Shown: piece by piece, positions 1-7,845 of the stretch
Numbering within the stretch: the first letter of the stretch is position 1
Layout of the letters: every line of letters starts with the position of its first letter
Assembly: GCF_001984215.1 (NCBI RefSeq)
Contig: NZ_CP019423.1
Location: 1-19,619, forward strand
Direction: 5' to 3'
Length of the DNA stretch: 19,619 bases
From: Mycobacterium sp. MS1601
Lineage (GTDB): Bacteria > Actinomycetota > Actinomycetes > Mycobacteriales > Mycobacteriaceae
Translations under genes and position numbers: made by a program
The notes under the pieces: model-generated
Database searches by the model: none
What the model saw: only the letters and a program-made list of their open reading frames with translations
Told to the model about the DNA's origin: nothing

Positions 1-1
1 G

Positions 2-1687
2 TGCGTGGATGCAGTCGGGATGCGGCTGACTGGGCCGCGGCGCGCGCATCAACGCGAAGGCTCAGAGCGGTTCACTGTCGACCTGATCCTGGCTGAAGAA
101 CGTCGCGTGTTCGATCTCGTCGACGCCACCAATGTGCGGGCGATGTCGTGGGTGCGCCCGGAGCACACCGCCACCGCGTTGGGGCTGTCCGAACAGCAGT
201 ACCAGGTGGTCGCGGCGATCGCGTCCACACCACAGCTGGTGGTGCCGCTGTCGGCGCCGGCCGGGGCGGGCAAGACCACCTCGATGCGGGCGTTGCGCAC
301 CATCGTTGAACGCCGCAGTAAGGCGCGCATGATCGTGATCGCTCCGACCGGGAAAGCCGTCGATGTCGCCCTCGCCGAAGGGGCGGCTTCGGAGGGCTAC
401 ACCATGCACGCCGCGTTGAAACGGCTCGCTGATGGCCAGTTGGAGTTGGGGCCGTTCGATGTCGTCGTTGTCGATGAAGCCGGCATGGTCGGCACCGATC
501 AGTGGCGCCAACTCTTTGCCGCGACGACGGGGGCCGGGACGAAGACCGTGATGGTCGGCGACGCTCACCAACTGGCACCAGTCAAAGCCCGCGGCGGAAT
601 GTTCGCTCAACTGTGTGACGAGCTGCCCTGGACTCAACGCCTGACCGAGGTGTGGCGCCAACACGACCCCACCGAGCGGGCCGCGTCCTTGGCTCTGCGT
701 GATGGTGGGCCCGCGCCGGTGCGCCGCGCGATCGACTGGTACCGCAACCACGACCGCCTTGCCTGCGGGGATCAGATCACCATGGCCGCCGACGCCCTGG
801 CCGCTCACCAGGCTGACCTCGCCGCCGGCAAAAAGAGCCTGCTGCTGGCCGACACCGTCGAGATCACCGACGCGCTCAATCGCCGGGTCCACGACCACAC
901 TGTCGCCGAACGCACCCGCCAAGGGCTCGACGAGGCGGCGACAGTAACCGGGGCGCGCGGTCACCACATCACCGTCGGCGACGTCATCGTCACCCGCAGC
1001 AACGATCCCACCCTCACCGTCTACGCCTCGGATGACCGCACCCGCGTCCTGACCGGGGCGCCCGTGCGCAACGGGCAACGCTGGCAGGTCATCGCCGTCG
1101 ATGACACCGCCGAGCATCCCCGCATCGCAGCCCGCCGACACGGCGACCAAGCGTGGGCCGTGTTCAGCGGTGACTATCTGCGTGAGCATGTGCAGCTCGG
1201 ACACGCGGTCACCGTGCACACCGCACAAGGCGTCACCGCCGACACCACCCACGCCGTGCTCGCTGATACCGCCAGCCGCAACCTGGCCTACGTCGCACTC
1301 ACCCGCGGCCGCCAGGCCAACCACGCTTACCTCTACCACCGCGCGATCGGGGAAGGCGACCACCAACACCGTGATCTTTCTGACGGGGTGCACCTTGCCT
1401 ACCGCGGCACCCCCACCCAGGCTGGCCGGGCGCTGCGCCAAGTCATCGGTCGCGACGAGCGAGCCCGCACGGCGCACCACACTGCCGCCGACACCCCCGC
1501 GCACGAGCTGCCCGAGCGGGTCGCCTCGCTCGTCGCAGAACACCACCGCGTCGTCGCCAATAGGTTGAGCAGTCACCGCAAAACCCAACGCAGACAACAG
1601 GATCGATCCCTCGACCGCGCCCTAGGACTCGACCACAGCCAATCCCGAAGCCAGGAAAGGGACCAAGGCTATGACCTCAGCCTCTAA
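2..1687 (+). CDS. MobF/TraA-type conjugative relaxase, C-terminal helicase part (5' truncated by the window)
   Basis: This is the helicase half of a bifunctional relaxase-helicase, the enzyme that nicks plasmid DNA at oriT and unwinds the transferred strand during conjugation. Numbering from the GTG at position 5, Walker A (APAGAGKTT) is at residues 84-92, Walker B (VVVVDEAGM) at 153-161, and a superfamily-1 motif III-like VGDAHQLAPV at 184-193. A UvrD-like C-terminal block with HTAQG (405-409) and LAYVALTRGR follows. The reading frame is open to the left edge of the window and no ribosome site precedes the GTG, so the real start and the N-terminal relaxase domain with its catalytic Tyr should lie upstream. 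MobF proteins are usually 900 residues or longer, which fits about half being present here. The last 120 residues are Arg/His/Gln-rich and probably disordered. The 3' end overlaps the next small gene by 17 bases. Confidence 0.88.
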   Translation, partial: CVDAVGMRLTGPRRAHQREGSERFTVDLILAEERRVFDLVDATNVRAMSWVRPEHTATALGLSEQQYQVVAAIASTPQLVVPLSAPAGAGKTTSMRALRTIVERRSKARMIVIAPTGKAVDVALAEGAASEGYTMHAALKRLADGQLELGPFDVVVVDEAGMVGTDQWRQLFAATTGAGTKTVMVGDAHQLAPVKARGGMFAQLCDELPWTQRLTEVWRQHDPTERAASLALRDGGPAPVRRAIDWYRNHDRLACGDQITMAADALAAHQADLAAGKKSLLLADTVEITDALNRRVHDHTVAERTRQGLDEAATVTGARGHHITVGDVIVTRSNDPTLTVYASDDRTRVLTGAPVRNGQRWQVIAVDDTAEHPRIAARRHGDQAWAVFSGDYLREHVQLGHAVTVHTAQGVTADTTHAVLADTASRNLAYVALTRGRQANHAYLYHRAIGEGDHQHRDLSDGVHLAYRGTPTQAGRALRQVIGRDERARTAHHTAADTPAHELPERVASLVAEHHRVVANRLSSHRKTQRRQQDRSLDRALGLDHSQSRSQERDQGYDLSL

Positions 1688-1863
1688 CCCTCCGCCCGTG
1701 CTCAACGCCGACCGCATCGACGCCACCGCCGAGCGCATCGCCACCGACTGGGGACACCACGGCCGCGATAATCACCGAGCTCGCGGCGGCGGCGCGGGAG
1801 GTGTTCAGCGAGGACGTTGACTGGTTCCACGACGATGACCATGGAGAGCATCCTGACATCTGA
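1671..1863 (+). pseudogene. small gene downstream of the relaxase, apparently frameshifted at 1750-1753
   Basis: An ATG at 1671 overlaps the relaxase 3' end and opens a frame beginning MTSASNPPPVLNADRIDATA. Read literally it stops at 1820 after 49 residues, and its tail turns Arg/Gly-rich. Removing one G from the GGGG run at 1750-1753 joins it to a frame that continues as ITELAAAAREVFSEDVDWFH and ends at the TGA at 1861-1863. The joined product has about 63 residues, a helical middle and an acidic C-terminus, which looks much more like a protein. I do not recognise the family. Its position suggests an accessory protein of the transfer operon. It is either a disrupted gene or a homopolymer sequencing error. 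Confidence 0.5.
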
Positions 1864-1912
1864 CTCAGAGCGTATTCGACTGTACTGCTTTATATTTCAG
1901 GTTACATCTCGA

Positions 1913-2734
1913 TTAGTTGGTGGACGGATGTGTCACCGTAGCGACATCTAGTCGGCGGTGCACGAGCGACAGTGCCGTCGCCAGTTCGAGCAACTGGGTG
2001 TCGGTCACCGCTCGTAGGGCACGCGGATCGTGAGCCACCGGGTTCCTGAACATGCCGGCGAGGCCTTTGATGAGGTTGGCGAAGCCTGTTTGTTCATCAC
2101 GATCGGTTTGGGAGGCCAGGTTGTTGATCGCAATGACTGGTGCCCCTGACTTCCCGAGGGACAGTGCCGCATCGATCAGCGGGGCACCGTCGCCGCTGAG
2201 GCCCGACATCTGCCGGACTCGTTCGAACACGCTTTTTGTTGCTTCCAGGGAGGCGTGAAAGTTGTTCTTCTTGAGCAGCTCCACGGTGCAGTAGCGCAGC
2301 ACTTCGCCGTGGGTGTCTCGTCGTCTTAGCTCTGCCCGCAATGAGGTGGCGTTGCGCGATGCCTCGTCCAGGGTGGCGGACCGGGGGCCGCGGTGCACTT
2401 TGCCGGTGTCTTCAACGCGGAGGCCGACGAAGGTCAGCACCTCATCGAGCTGGTCTTGGCGCAGCGTGAACAGCTCGGGCCTGCCGATGTAGTTGGCGGG
2501 GTTCATCGCGTGCGTGATGAACGTGATGATCCGCTGCGGATGGCCATCGGTGTTCTGACGGCGGACGAACGCCTCCTCCAGCCGCTTCCACTTCGTCAGA
2601 CCGGCGCCGGGATCGTCCATATCAAGACGGCCTAGCAGCTGACCAATCTCGTATCCGGTGAGGCCACCATGGGTGTCAGCAAGCACTTGGGCGACTCCCG
2701 TCAAGACGCCGAGATTCCACGAAGGTTCAGGCAT
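1913..2734 (-). CDS. TIGR02391 (Hypoth_Ymh)-like protein with HEPN-type RN-x3-H motif
   Basis: The product has 273 residues from the ATG at 2734. A longer reading from 2824 would lie inside the upstream recombinase gene, so I reject it. The C-terminal half (about 145-260) has the pattern I associate with TIGR02391/Hypoth_Ymh: a helical stretch with HASLEATKSVFERVRQMSG followed by MFRNPVAHDPRA. In that motif R230, N231 and H235 form the R-x4-H arrangement typical of HEPN ribonucleases. The N-terminal part (MPEPSWNLGVLTGVAQVLAD and on) resembles the region usually attached to this domain. The ATG overlaps the recombinase stop (ATGCCTGA, 8 bases), so the two genes are probably translated together. 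Function of the family is not established; an RNase or defence role is inference from the motif and neighbours. The gene converges on the relaxase operon across a short AT-rich gap (1864-1912). Confidence 0.75.
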   Translation of the reverse strand: MPEPSWNLGVLTGVAQVLADTHGGLTGYEIGQLLGRLDMDDPGAGLTKWKRLEEAFVRRQNTDGHPQRIITFITHAMNPANYIGRPELFTLRQDQLDEVLTFVGLRVEDTGKVHRGPRSATLDEASRNATSLRAELRRRDTHGEVLRYCTVELLKKNNFHASLEATKSVFERVRQMSGLSGDGAPLIDAALSLGKSGAPVIAINNLASQTDRDEQTGFANLIKGLAGMFRNPVAHDPRALRAVTDTQLLELATALSLVHRRLDVATVTHPSTN

Positions 2735-3311
2735 TCTGTTGCCTTGCTTCGCTATTGGCGATATATCGATAGGCAGTGGCCCGTCCAATCCCAAACGCGG
2801 CAGCAAGCTCGGGGACCGGTTCACCGGTAGCTGCCAGGCGCCGCAGCTGCTCCTGTCGATCGGGGCTGAGCTTTGTAGGCTTTGTCGCTGGTAGTTGCCG
2901 GGAGCGGCGTGAATGGCGGGATGCGGCGCGGCGTTCCCGACCCAGTTCGAGTTCGAGTTCCGCGAGGGTCGCCATGATGGCTGCCACGGCGCGACCTGCA
3001 GGAGTGGCGGTGTCCACCCCTTCTCGCAGTGTGCGCAGCATGATCTGGCGTTCGCCTAGATCGGCGATGGTGCGGGTGACTTCGGCGACCGAACGGCCCA
3101 GCCGGTCAACGGCCGCCACCACAACCGTGTCTCCAGCTCGCGCGTAGTCGAGCATCGCAGCGAGTCCAGGGCGTTCCGTTCTGGCCGACCCCGACAGCCT
3201 GTCGGTAAAGATTCGGCCCTTATCGACACCAGCTTCGGCGAGCACGGCTAGTTGCGCGTCGAGGTCCTGGCCGGTGGTGCTAACTCGGGCATAGCCGAGG
3301 ATCGCCGTCAT
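2727..3311 (-). CDS. serine recombinase (resolvase/invertase family)
   Basis: A 194-residue protein with the standard small-resolvase plan. The N-terminus reads MTAILGYARVSTTGQDLDAQ, with catalytic Ser11 and conserved Arg9. DRLSGSARTERPGL follows near residue 38, then VAAVDRLGRS (about 65-74), the helix E region up to about 130, and a C-terminal DNA-binding helix-turn-helix (PELAAAFGIGRATAYRYI, about 165-185). Such enzymes cut and rejoin DNA at paired sites through a covalent phosphoserine. The length matches Tn3/Hin-type members (180-200). ATG at 3311 is the natural start. Six copies of a GAGAC-core motif lie directly upstream (3320-3451), the usual place for a res site and self-regulated promoter. 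Downstream it is coupled to the TIGR02391-like gene. No transposase gene is nearby, so it may serve plasmid dimer resolution or its own small mobile unit. Confidence 0.92.
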   Translation of the reverse strand: MTAILGYARVSTTGQDLDAQLAVLAEAGVDKGRIFTDRLSGSARTERPGLAAMLDYARAGDTVVVAAVDRLGRSVAEVTRTIADLGERQIMLRTLREGVDTATPAGRAVAAIMATLAELELELGRERRAASRHSRRSRQLPATKPTKLSPDRQEQLRRLAATGEPVPELAAAFGIGRATAYRYIANSEARQQNA

Positions 3312-3490
3312 GCGATGACTGTCTCACTCCCCACCGACAATCCAGATCTGAGACGCGCAGTGTGAGACAAGAAATGAGACACCGCTACCTGGAGCGATGT
3401 GAGCACAATGCGCGCCACGCGAGGCTGTCTCGTTTCTTTAGATACGAGACGGGGATAGTGCAGGCGCACGCAACGGCGGTGCGCCAGTCG
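3312..3490. promoter_or_regulatory. candidate res/recombination site and promoter of the serine recombinase
   Basis: This 179-bp gap holds six copies of TGAGAC(A/G) or its complement: TGTCTCA at 3320-3326, TGAGACG 3349-3355, TGAGACA 3363-3369, TGAGACA 3375-3381, TGTCTCG 3426-3432 and CGAGACG 3445-3451. The last two lie in the inverted repeat GTCTCGT (3427-3433) / ACGAGAC (3444-3450). The middle two are direct repeats 12 bp apart. Resolvase sites usually lie beside the recombinase gene and contain several 12-bp half-sites, so this is the expected place. Functional assignment is inference. Confidence 0.5.
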
Positions 3491-6400
3491 CTACCGCTGG
3501 GTGGTGGGTTGTTGTTTTCGGGAAGCTAGGTGGGGCCACCAGCTGGCTTCGCGCAGGAGTGTGGCGATGGCGGGCACGGTGAGGGTGCGCACGAGGAAGG
3601 TGTCGAGTAGCAGTCCGAAGCCGATGATGAGGCCGGCTTGGACCATGATCGCTACCGAGCCGACCATGAGTCCGAACATGCTGACGGCGAAGATGAGGCC
3701 AGCGGAGGTGATGACGGCGCCGGTGTTGGCCACGGTGCGTAGCACGCCGACGCGGATGTTGCTTCCCGATTCTTCGCGTAGCCGGGACACGAGCAGCATG
3801 TTGTAGTCGGCTCCGACGGCGACGAGGATGATGAAGGCCAATAGTGGTACAGGCCAGGCGATTTCGTGTCCAAGAATCCATTGGAAGACCAGGACGCCGA
3901 ATCCGATGGAGGCGAGGTAGTTGAGTAAGACGGTGCCCAGAAGGTAGATCGGTGCCAGTACCGCGCGCAGCAGCAGGACCAAGATGATGCCGACGATGAC
4001 GGTGGTGGCCAGGGCGAGTTGGGCGAAGTCTGCCCAGAGGAATCGTTGGATGTCGGAGTTGACGGCGGGGAAGCCGGCGACCGAGACGGTGGCCTGGGCC
4101 AGTGAGGTGTTGGGTCGTGCGTTCTCGGCGGTGGTGGTGATGCGGTGGGCGAGGTTCATGGCGTCGACGCTGTAGGGGTCGTAGCTGGTTTCGATCATGA
4201 ATCGTGCGGTTTTGCCGTCTGGTGAGAGGAATTGTTTGGCGACGTCGGTGAATTGGCGGTTCTCGAAGGCGGTGGCGGGTAGGTAGAAACCGCTTGCTGA
4301 GTCGGAGTCTTGGGCGGCGCGTGCGGAGTTCTGGAGCTGGGTGGCGATCTGGTTCATTCCGGAGAGCATTTCGATGTTGCTGTCGGCCAGGGTGCGCACA
4401 CCGGTGGCCAACGCTTGGGCGCCGGAGGCGAGTTGGCTGATTCCGTCTTGGAGGCGGCGCAGGTTGGCGGCCAGGTCCGCGGGGTTTCCAAGGGCACCGA
4501 AGGCGTCCTCCAGTGAGGTGACGGCGTTCTGCACGGTGGCAAGGGTGTCGGCGACGGTGGCGTTGCGGGCGGGGTTGTAGCGGTCGCCGAGGTCGGCGAT
4601 CTGGGTGAAGAATCCGTTGTTGCGCAGGGTGGTCAGGATGTGTACCTGGTCGCGGATTTGGGCGCATTGGGGTGTGGTGGCACACCAGGGCGAGGTGTTG
4701 AGGGCGCCGACGAGTGGGTCGAGCATTGTGATCGCGTGGTCTGCTTGGTCGGCTAGGGGGCGGATGCCTGGCCCGGATTGGATGGCCTGATCGACGGCAG
4801 GGGCGGTCGCTGAGAGCTGTTGGAGCAGGGGCCGGAACTGGTTGACCTGAGTGCCGGCGGATTGGGCTTGTGTGAGGATTCCCGCCAGGGGGGCCAGGGC
4901 GGTGCGCACGCTGGTGTCGAGTTGAGCGAGTCCGCCGGCGAGTTGATCGGCGCCGTCGGTGAGTTTGGTGAGGTCGTCGCGGCGGGCGTTGCCGTCGGCG
5001 ACCGCGCCGGCCATCTTGTCTCCGATTTGGCCGTTTTGCCAGGCCAGTTGCGCTTGATCGAGGCGTTCCCCGGTGGGGCGGGTGACTCCGGAGACTGTGG
5101 TGACACCGGGAACCTGGGAGACGCGGGAGGCCATTTCGTCGAGGTCGGCCAGTCCCTTGCCGGTACGCATGTCGGTGGGGTTCTCCACGACCAGGAATTC
5201 GGTGATGACGGCGTCTTTGCGGAAGTGGCGGTCCAGCAGCTGGTAGCCCTGGTTGCTGGCGGTGGTGGCGGGTTGGCCTTTGCGGTCGTCGTAGCTGATC
5301 TTGATGGTCGCGGCCACCGCCGATAGGGCGAGCAGGATGACGAGGCTGACGATCAGCAGTGGCACCGGACGGCGCACCACCGCTACGGCGACACTGTTCC
5401 AGTACCGGCGGGTGCGATCGGATTTGGGTTCACCGATGCCGCGTTTAGCTGCCAGTGCCAGTACCGGCGGGAGCAGGGTGACGGTGGCCAGGAAGCCGAC
5501 GAGAACCGCGATGGCGCATGCCGGGCCCAGGGCGGCGAATACGCTCAAGCGGGCGAACACCATGGCCAGAAAGGCCAGTGCGACGGTGGCTGCGGAGGCC
5601 AGGATGACACGGCCAATGCTGGCGGTGGCGTGGATGATGGCCTGTTCGGCTGGTACCTGTGCGCGGCGCTGTTCGTGGTAGCGGCTGATGAGGAACACGG
5701 TGTAGTCGGTGCCGGCGCCGAGCAGGATCGCGGTCATGAACGCGACGGTGAATTGCGAGACCGGCATGCCCATCTCGCCTAGCGCCGAGAGCACACCGCG
5801 CCCGACGGCCAGGCTCAGTCCGATGACCAGCAGCGGCAGCAGTGCGGTGAACACCGACCGGTACACGATCAGCAGGATCAGGGCGATCATCGCGGCGGTG
5901 GCGATCGAGATCAACAGCAGATCATGCTCGGCGGCCGCGATCATGTCGCTGAACGTCGCCGGCGGCCCAGTCACCTGTGCGGTGGTCGACGAATCGGCGA
6001 ACACTTCGGCGGTGAGGTCCCGCACCGATTCCACGGATTCGGCCGCGGCGGGGTCGCCGAGCGTGCCGGCCACGCCCACCGGCAGGTACCACGATCGGCC
6101 GTCGGCGCTGACGGCTTGGGTTTTGGTGACCGGATCGGCCAGCAGGTCCTGCACCAGCAAGACGTGCTCGGTGTCGGCGCGCAGCTGTTGCACCAGGCGG
6201 TCGTAGCGCTGCCGGGCCGCCGGGGTGAGCCCGGCAGGGTCTTCCATAGCGACGAACAGCAGCGTTTTCGAGCCTTGCTCCCCGAACGCAGCGCTCATCC
6301 GTTCCACTGTTTGCAGCGACGGCGCATCGCGCGGAATCAAATCGACCGACTGCTGGCGCACCACCGTCTCCAACTGGGGAAACAGCACCGCCAAGACGAT

Positions 6401-6577
6401 CGCGGCACCGAGCCAGGTGCCTATCGTCAATGCTTTGTGCCGCACGGTGAATCGGCCCAACGCGGCCAGCCGGGCGCTGTACTCGCGGCTGTGTGCGAGA
6501 TCGGCGGAAGAGTCCTCACGCCGCGCAGTGGGAGTGGCAGGTGCTCGTGTCGAGGAGCCTGTCGTGCGGTCGGTCAC
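3491..6577 (-). CDS. MmpL-type RND superfamily transporter
   Basis: A 1028-residue membrane protein with two MMPL domains, the architecture of mycobacterial lipid and siderophore exporters driven by the proton gradient. The first membrane helix is at about 52-68, and a cluster of helices follows at about 219-375. The proton-relay type motif GAGTDYTVFLISRYHE places Asp291-Tyr292. The second copy, GADYNMLLVSR, places Asp924-Tyr925. The large periplasmic loop (about 430-800) is rich in Gln/Ala/Leu helices and carries the Cys pair CATTPQC common in MmpL loops. The GTG start at 6577 is chosen because GGGGAGG sits 4 bases upstream. No MmpS partner gene is present. It ends the minus-strand module, and its start lies only 18 bp from a 17-bp inverted repeat, so repression by a neighbouring TetR is likely. 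Substrate is unknown; a lipid or toxic hydrophobic compound is the reasonable guess. Confidence 0.93.
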   Translation of the reverse strand: MTDRTTGSSTRAPATPTARREDSSADLAHSREYSARLAALGRFTVRHKALTIGTWLGAAIVLAVLFPQLETVVRQQSVDLIPRDAPSLQTVERMSAAFGEQGSKTLLFVAMEDPAGLTPAARQRYDRLVQQLRADTEHVLLVQDLLADPVTKTQAVSADGRSWYLPVGVAGTLGDPAAAESVESVRDLTAEVFADSSTTAQVTGPPATFSDMIAAAEHDLLLISIATAAMIALILLIVYRSVFTALLPLLVIGLSLAVGRGVLSALGEMGMPVSQFTVAFMTAILLGAGTDYTVFLISRYHEQRRAQVPAEQAIIHATASIGRVILASAATVALAFLAMVFARLSVFAALGPACAIAVLVGFLATVTLLPPVLALAAKRGIGEPKSDRTRRYWNSVAVAVVRRPVPLLIVSLVILLALSAVAATIKISYDDRKGQPATTASNQGYQLLDRHFRKDAVITEFLVVENPTDMRTGKGLADLDEMASRVSQVPGVTTVSGVTRPTGERLDQAQLAWQNGQIGDKMAGAVADGNARRDDLTKLTDGADQLAGGLAQLDTSVRTALAPLAGILTQAQSAGTQVNQFRPLLQQLSATAPAVDQAIQSGPGIRPLADQADHAITMLDPLVGALNTSPWCATTPQCAQIRDQVHILTTLRNNGFFTQIADLGDRYNPARNATVADTLATVQNAVTSLEDAFGALGNPADLAANLRRLQDGISQLASGAQALATGVRTLADSNIEMLSGMNQIATQLQNSARAAQDSDSASGFYLPATAFENRQFTDVAKQFLSPDGKTARFMIETSYDPYSVDAMNLAHRITTTAENARPNTSLAQATVSVAGFPAVNSDIQRFLWADFAQLALATTVIVGIILVLLLRAVLAPIYLLGTVLLNYLASIGFGVLVFQWILGHEIAWPVPLLAFIILVAVGADYNMLLVSRLREESGSNIRVGVLRTVANTGAVITSAGLIFAVSMFGLMVGSVAIMVQAGLIIGFGLLLDTFLVRTLTVPAIATLLREASWWPHLASRKQQPTTQR

Positions 6578-6594
6578 CGAACCTCCCCAGTCGA

Positions 6595-6630
6595 CGATAC
6601 TATCGGTATCGCTACGCTACAGCATGTAGC
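6595..6630. promoter_or_regulatory. candidate TetR operator (site A) upstream of the MmpL gene
   Basis: CGATACT-ATC-GGTATCG at 6595-6611 is a 17-bp inverted repeat with one mismatched pair; its inner edge is 18 bp from the GTG of the MmpL gene, where a promoter -10 region would be. It is followed by a second inverted repeat, GCTACA-GCA-TGTAGC, at 6616-6630. The first repeat matches two other sites in this window (7160-7176 and 8383-8399). Binding by one of the two adjacent TetR proteins is inference from position. Confidence 0.65.
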
Positions 6631-6673
6631 ACAAGGGCTGGCGGGGTGGATCAATCCGGCTGGAGCGGGCCCT

Positions 6674-7102
6674 TTAGTGCCGGTTCACGATGTTGGTGTC
6701 ATCACCCTCGGGGATGTCGTGCCGCACCACACGGACTCGCCCCTGGGGTAGGCAGGCCATGTAGCCGTGTCGTTTCCCGTACAGCTCCCATGCGGTGACC
6801 TGCTGGTCGGGGTCAACGTCGATGCGATGCCCGCGGGAGAAGCTCAAATGCAGGCCTCCGTCGTCATCGGACCAGGCCTGGGTGCACACAGCGCCGGCCA
6901 GATTCAGCAGCGGGCGCTCCTGCGTCGAGATCTGCAGCGGGTCGATGACCACCGTCTCGGCGGGAAAACGCTCCATCGCGGGCAAGGTGAGCGTCAGGGG
7001 ACGCGAGATGACGACCTCGTTGTAGTCGTCAAGGTCGAGCACCAGGCCGTCACGCACAGAGACACGTTGCACGACACAGTCTTTGATCCATTGGGTGTAC
7101 AT
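6674..7102 (-). CDS. DUF6188-like small protein of the MmpL module
   Basis: A 142-residue soluble protein. I choose the ATG at 7102 (MYTQWIKDCVVQRVSVRDGL) because AAGGAG lies just upstream; an in-frame ATG at 7150 has no ribosome site. The product is mostly beta-strand in pattern, with DGLVLDLDDYNEVVISRPL near the start and VTAWELYGKRHGYMACLP near the end. This arrangement recalls DUF6188 proteins of actinobacteria; the family name is from memory and needs an HMM search. No signal peptide or catalytic motif is visible. It lies between the TetR gene and the MmpL gene on the same strand, with its own operator-like site 58-74 bp upstream (site B), so it is probably co-regulated with the exporter. 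Function unknown. Confidence 0.75.
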   Translation of the reverse strand: MYTQWIKDCVVQRVSVRDGLVLDLDDYNEVVISRPLTLTLPAMERFPAETVVIDPLQISTQERPLLNLAGAVCTQAWSDDDGGLHLSFSRGHRIDVDPDQQVTAWELYGKRHGYMACLPQGRVRVVRHDIPEGDDTNIVNRH

Positions 7103-7149
7103 GACTTCTCCTTCGACGCAGCGGCGAGTCGTCACATAAGAGTACGACA

Positions 7150-7176
7150 AGTAGCGCTGCGCTACTAGAAGTATCG
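7150..7176. promoter_or_regulatory. candidate TetR operator (site B) upstream of the DUF6188-like gene
   Basis: CGCTACT-AGA-AGTATCG at 7160-7176 is a 17-bp inverted repeat with one mismatched pair. It abuts the stop codon of the upstream tetR gene (7177-7179 on the minus strand). It overlaps a second, perfect inverted repeat, AGTAGCG-CTG-CGCTACT (7150-7166). The layout of a CGATACT-type repeat plus a GCTAC-type repeat is the same as at site A. It implies a separate regulated promoter for the DUF6188-like gene. Confidence 0.65.
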
Positions 7177-7845
7177 TTACGGTGTCTGGGGGTGCCGGGT
7201 GGCGCGGTCGACGACTCGTCGGGTGGCCCGGTCGATGCGATCGCGGGCATCGGCTGCTGACAGGCGCCCGCTGATGACGGCGAGGAGGTTGGCCAGCCAG
7301 ATGTCGGAGATGATGCTGGCGACATGCAGGTGTGCCGGTGTGGGTTCACCGGCACTGAGGGTGCGGGCCAGCAGGGTGGTGATCGTGGCGGCGGCGAGGT
7401 CGAGCTCGGTGGCGGCGCGGGTGTCGGCCATGGCGAAGGCGCGGGTCATGGCATCGGTCAGCAGCGGGTCGCGCTGCCACCGCTCGTGCAAGTGGGTGGT
7501 GAGTCGGTCCAGTCGTTGCGTCGGTGTGCCCGGACCGCCTGTCCAGTCACCCGCGACGTCGAGGCGCTGAAACTCCCGAGTCAGCGCCGCCACCAACAGA
7601 TGAGTCTTGGCCGGATAGTAGCGGTACAGCGTGCCCACGGCGATGCCCACGCGTTCGGCGACCGTTCGCATGCGGACAGCGTCATAACCGCCGGTTCGAG
7701 CAATAGCCAACGCGGCGTCCAGGATTGCGTCGCGGCGACCGGCCGACGCGCGCGAACGCGACCCGGCGGGGTTGGGGTCGGGGGCAACCGAACTCCCCCG
7801 ATTGCGCAGGGGTTTGCTACTCAGCGAGGTGCTGGCGGCGGTCAT
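7177..7845 (-). CDS. TetR/AcrR-family repressor (KstR-like pattern)
   Basis: A 222-residue one-component regulator. A disordered, Ser/Pro-rich lead of about 35 residues precedes the DNA-binding domain, which runs GRRDAILDAALAIARTGG then VAERVGIAVGTLYRYYPAKT (recognition helix at about 62-80). The C-terminal ligand domain ends with IISDIWLANLLAVISGRLS, a pattern I associate with KstR-type regulators of lipid and sterol genes; that closer placement is tentative. Its ATG overlaps the thioesterase stop by 4 bases (ATGA), so the two genes form one transcript. Operator-like repeats flank this transcript on both sides (7160-7176 and 8383-8399). This fits a local repressor of the MmpL, DUF6188-like and thioesterase genes that responds to an acyl-type ligand. 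The ligand is inference. Confidence 0.88.
   Translation of the reverse strand: MTAASTSLSSKPLRNRGSSVAPDPNPAGSRSRASAGRRDAILDAALAIARTGGYDAVRMRTVAERVGIAVGTLYRYYPAKTHLLVAALTREFQRLDVAGDWTGGPGTPTQRLDRLTTHLHERWQRDPLLTDAMTRAFAMADTRAATELDLAAATITTLLARTLSAGEPTPAHLHVASIISDIWLANLLAVISGRLSAADARDRIDRATRRVVDRATRHPQTP

Noticed and set aside
62..1597. 511-residue frame on the minus strand
   Set aside because: It lies wholly opposite the relaxase-helicase, whose motifs are clear. Long antisense frames are expected at this GC content.
3438..4685. 415-residue frame on the minus strand, Arg/His/Pro-rich
   Set aside because: Shadow of the MmpL gene in another frame; composition is that of out-of-frame GC-rich DNA.
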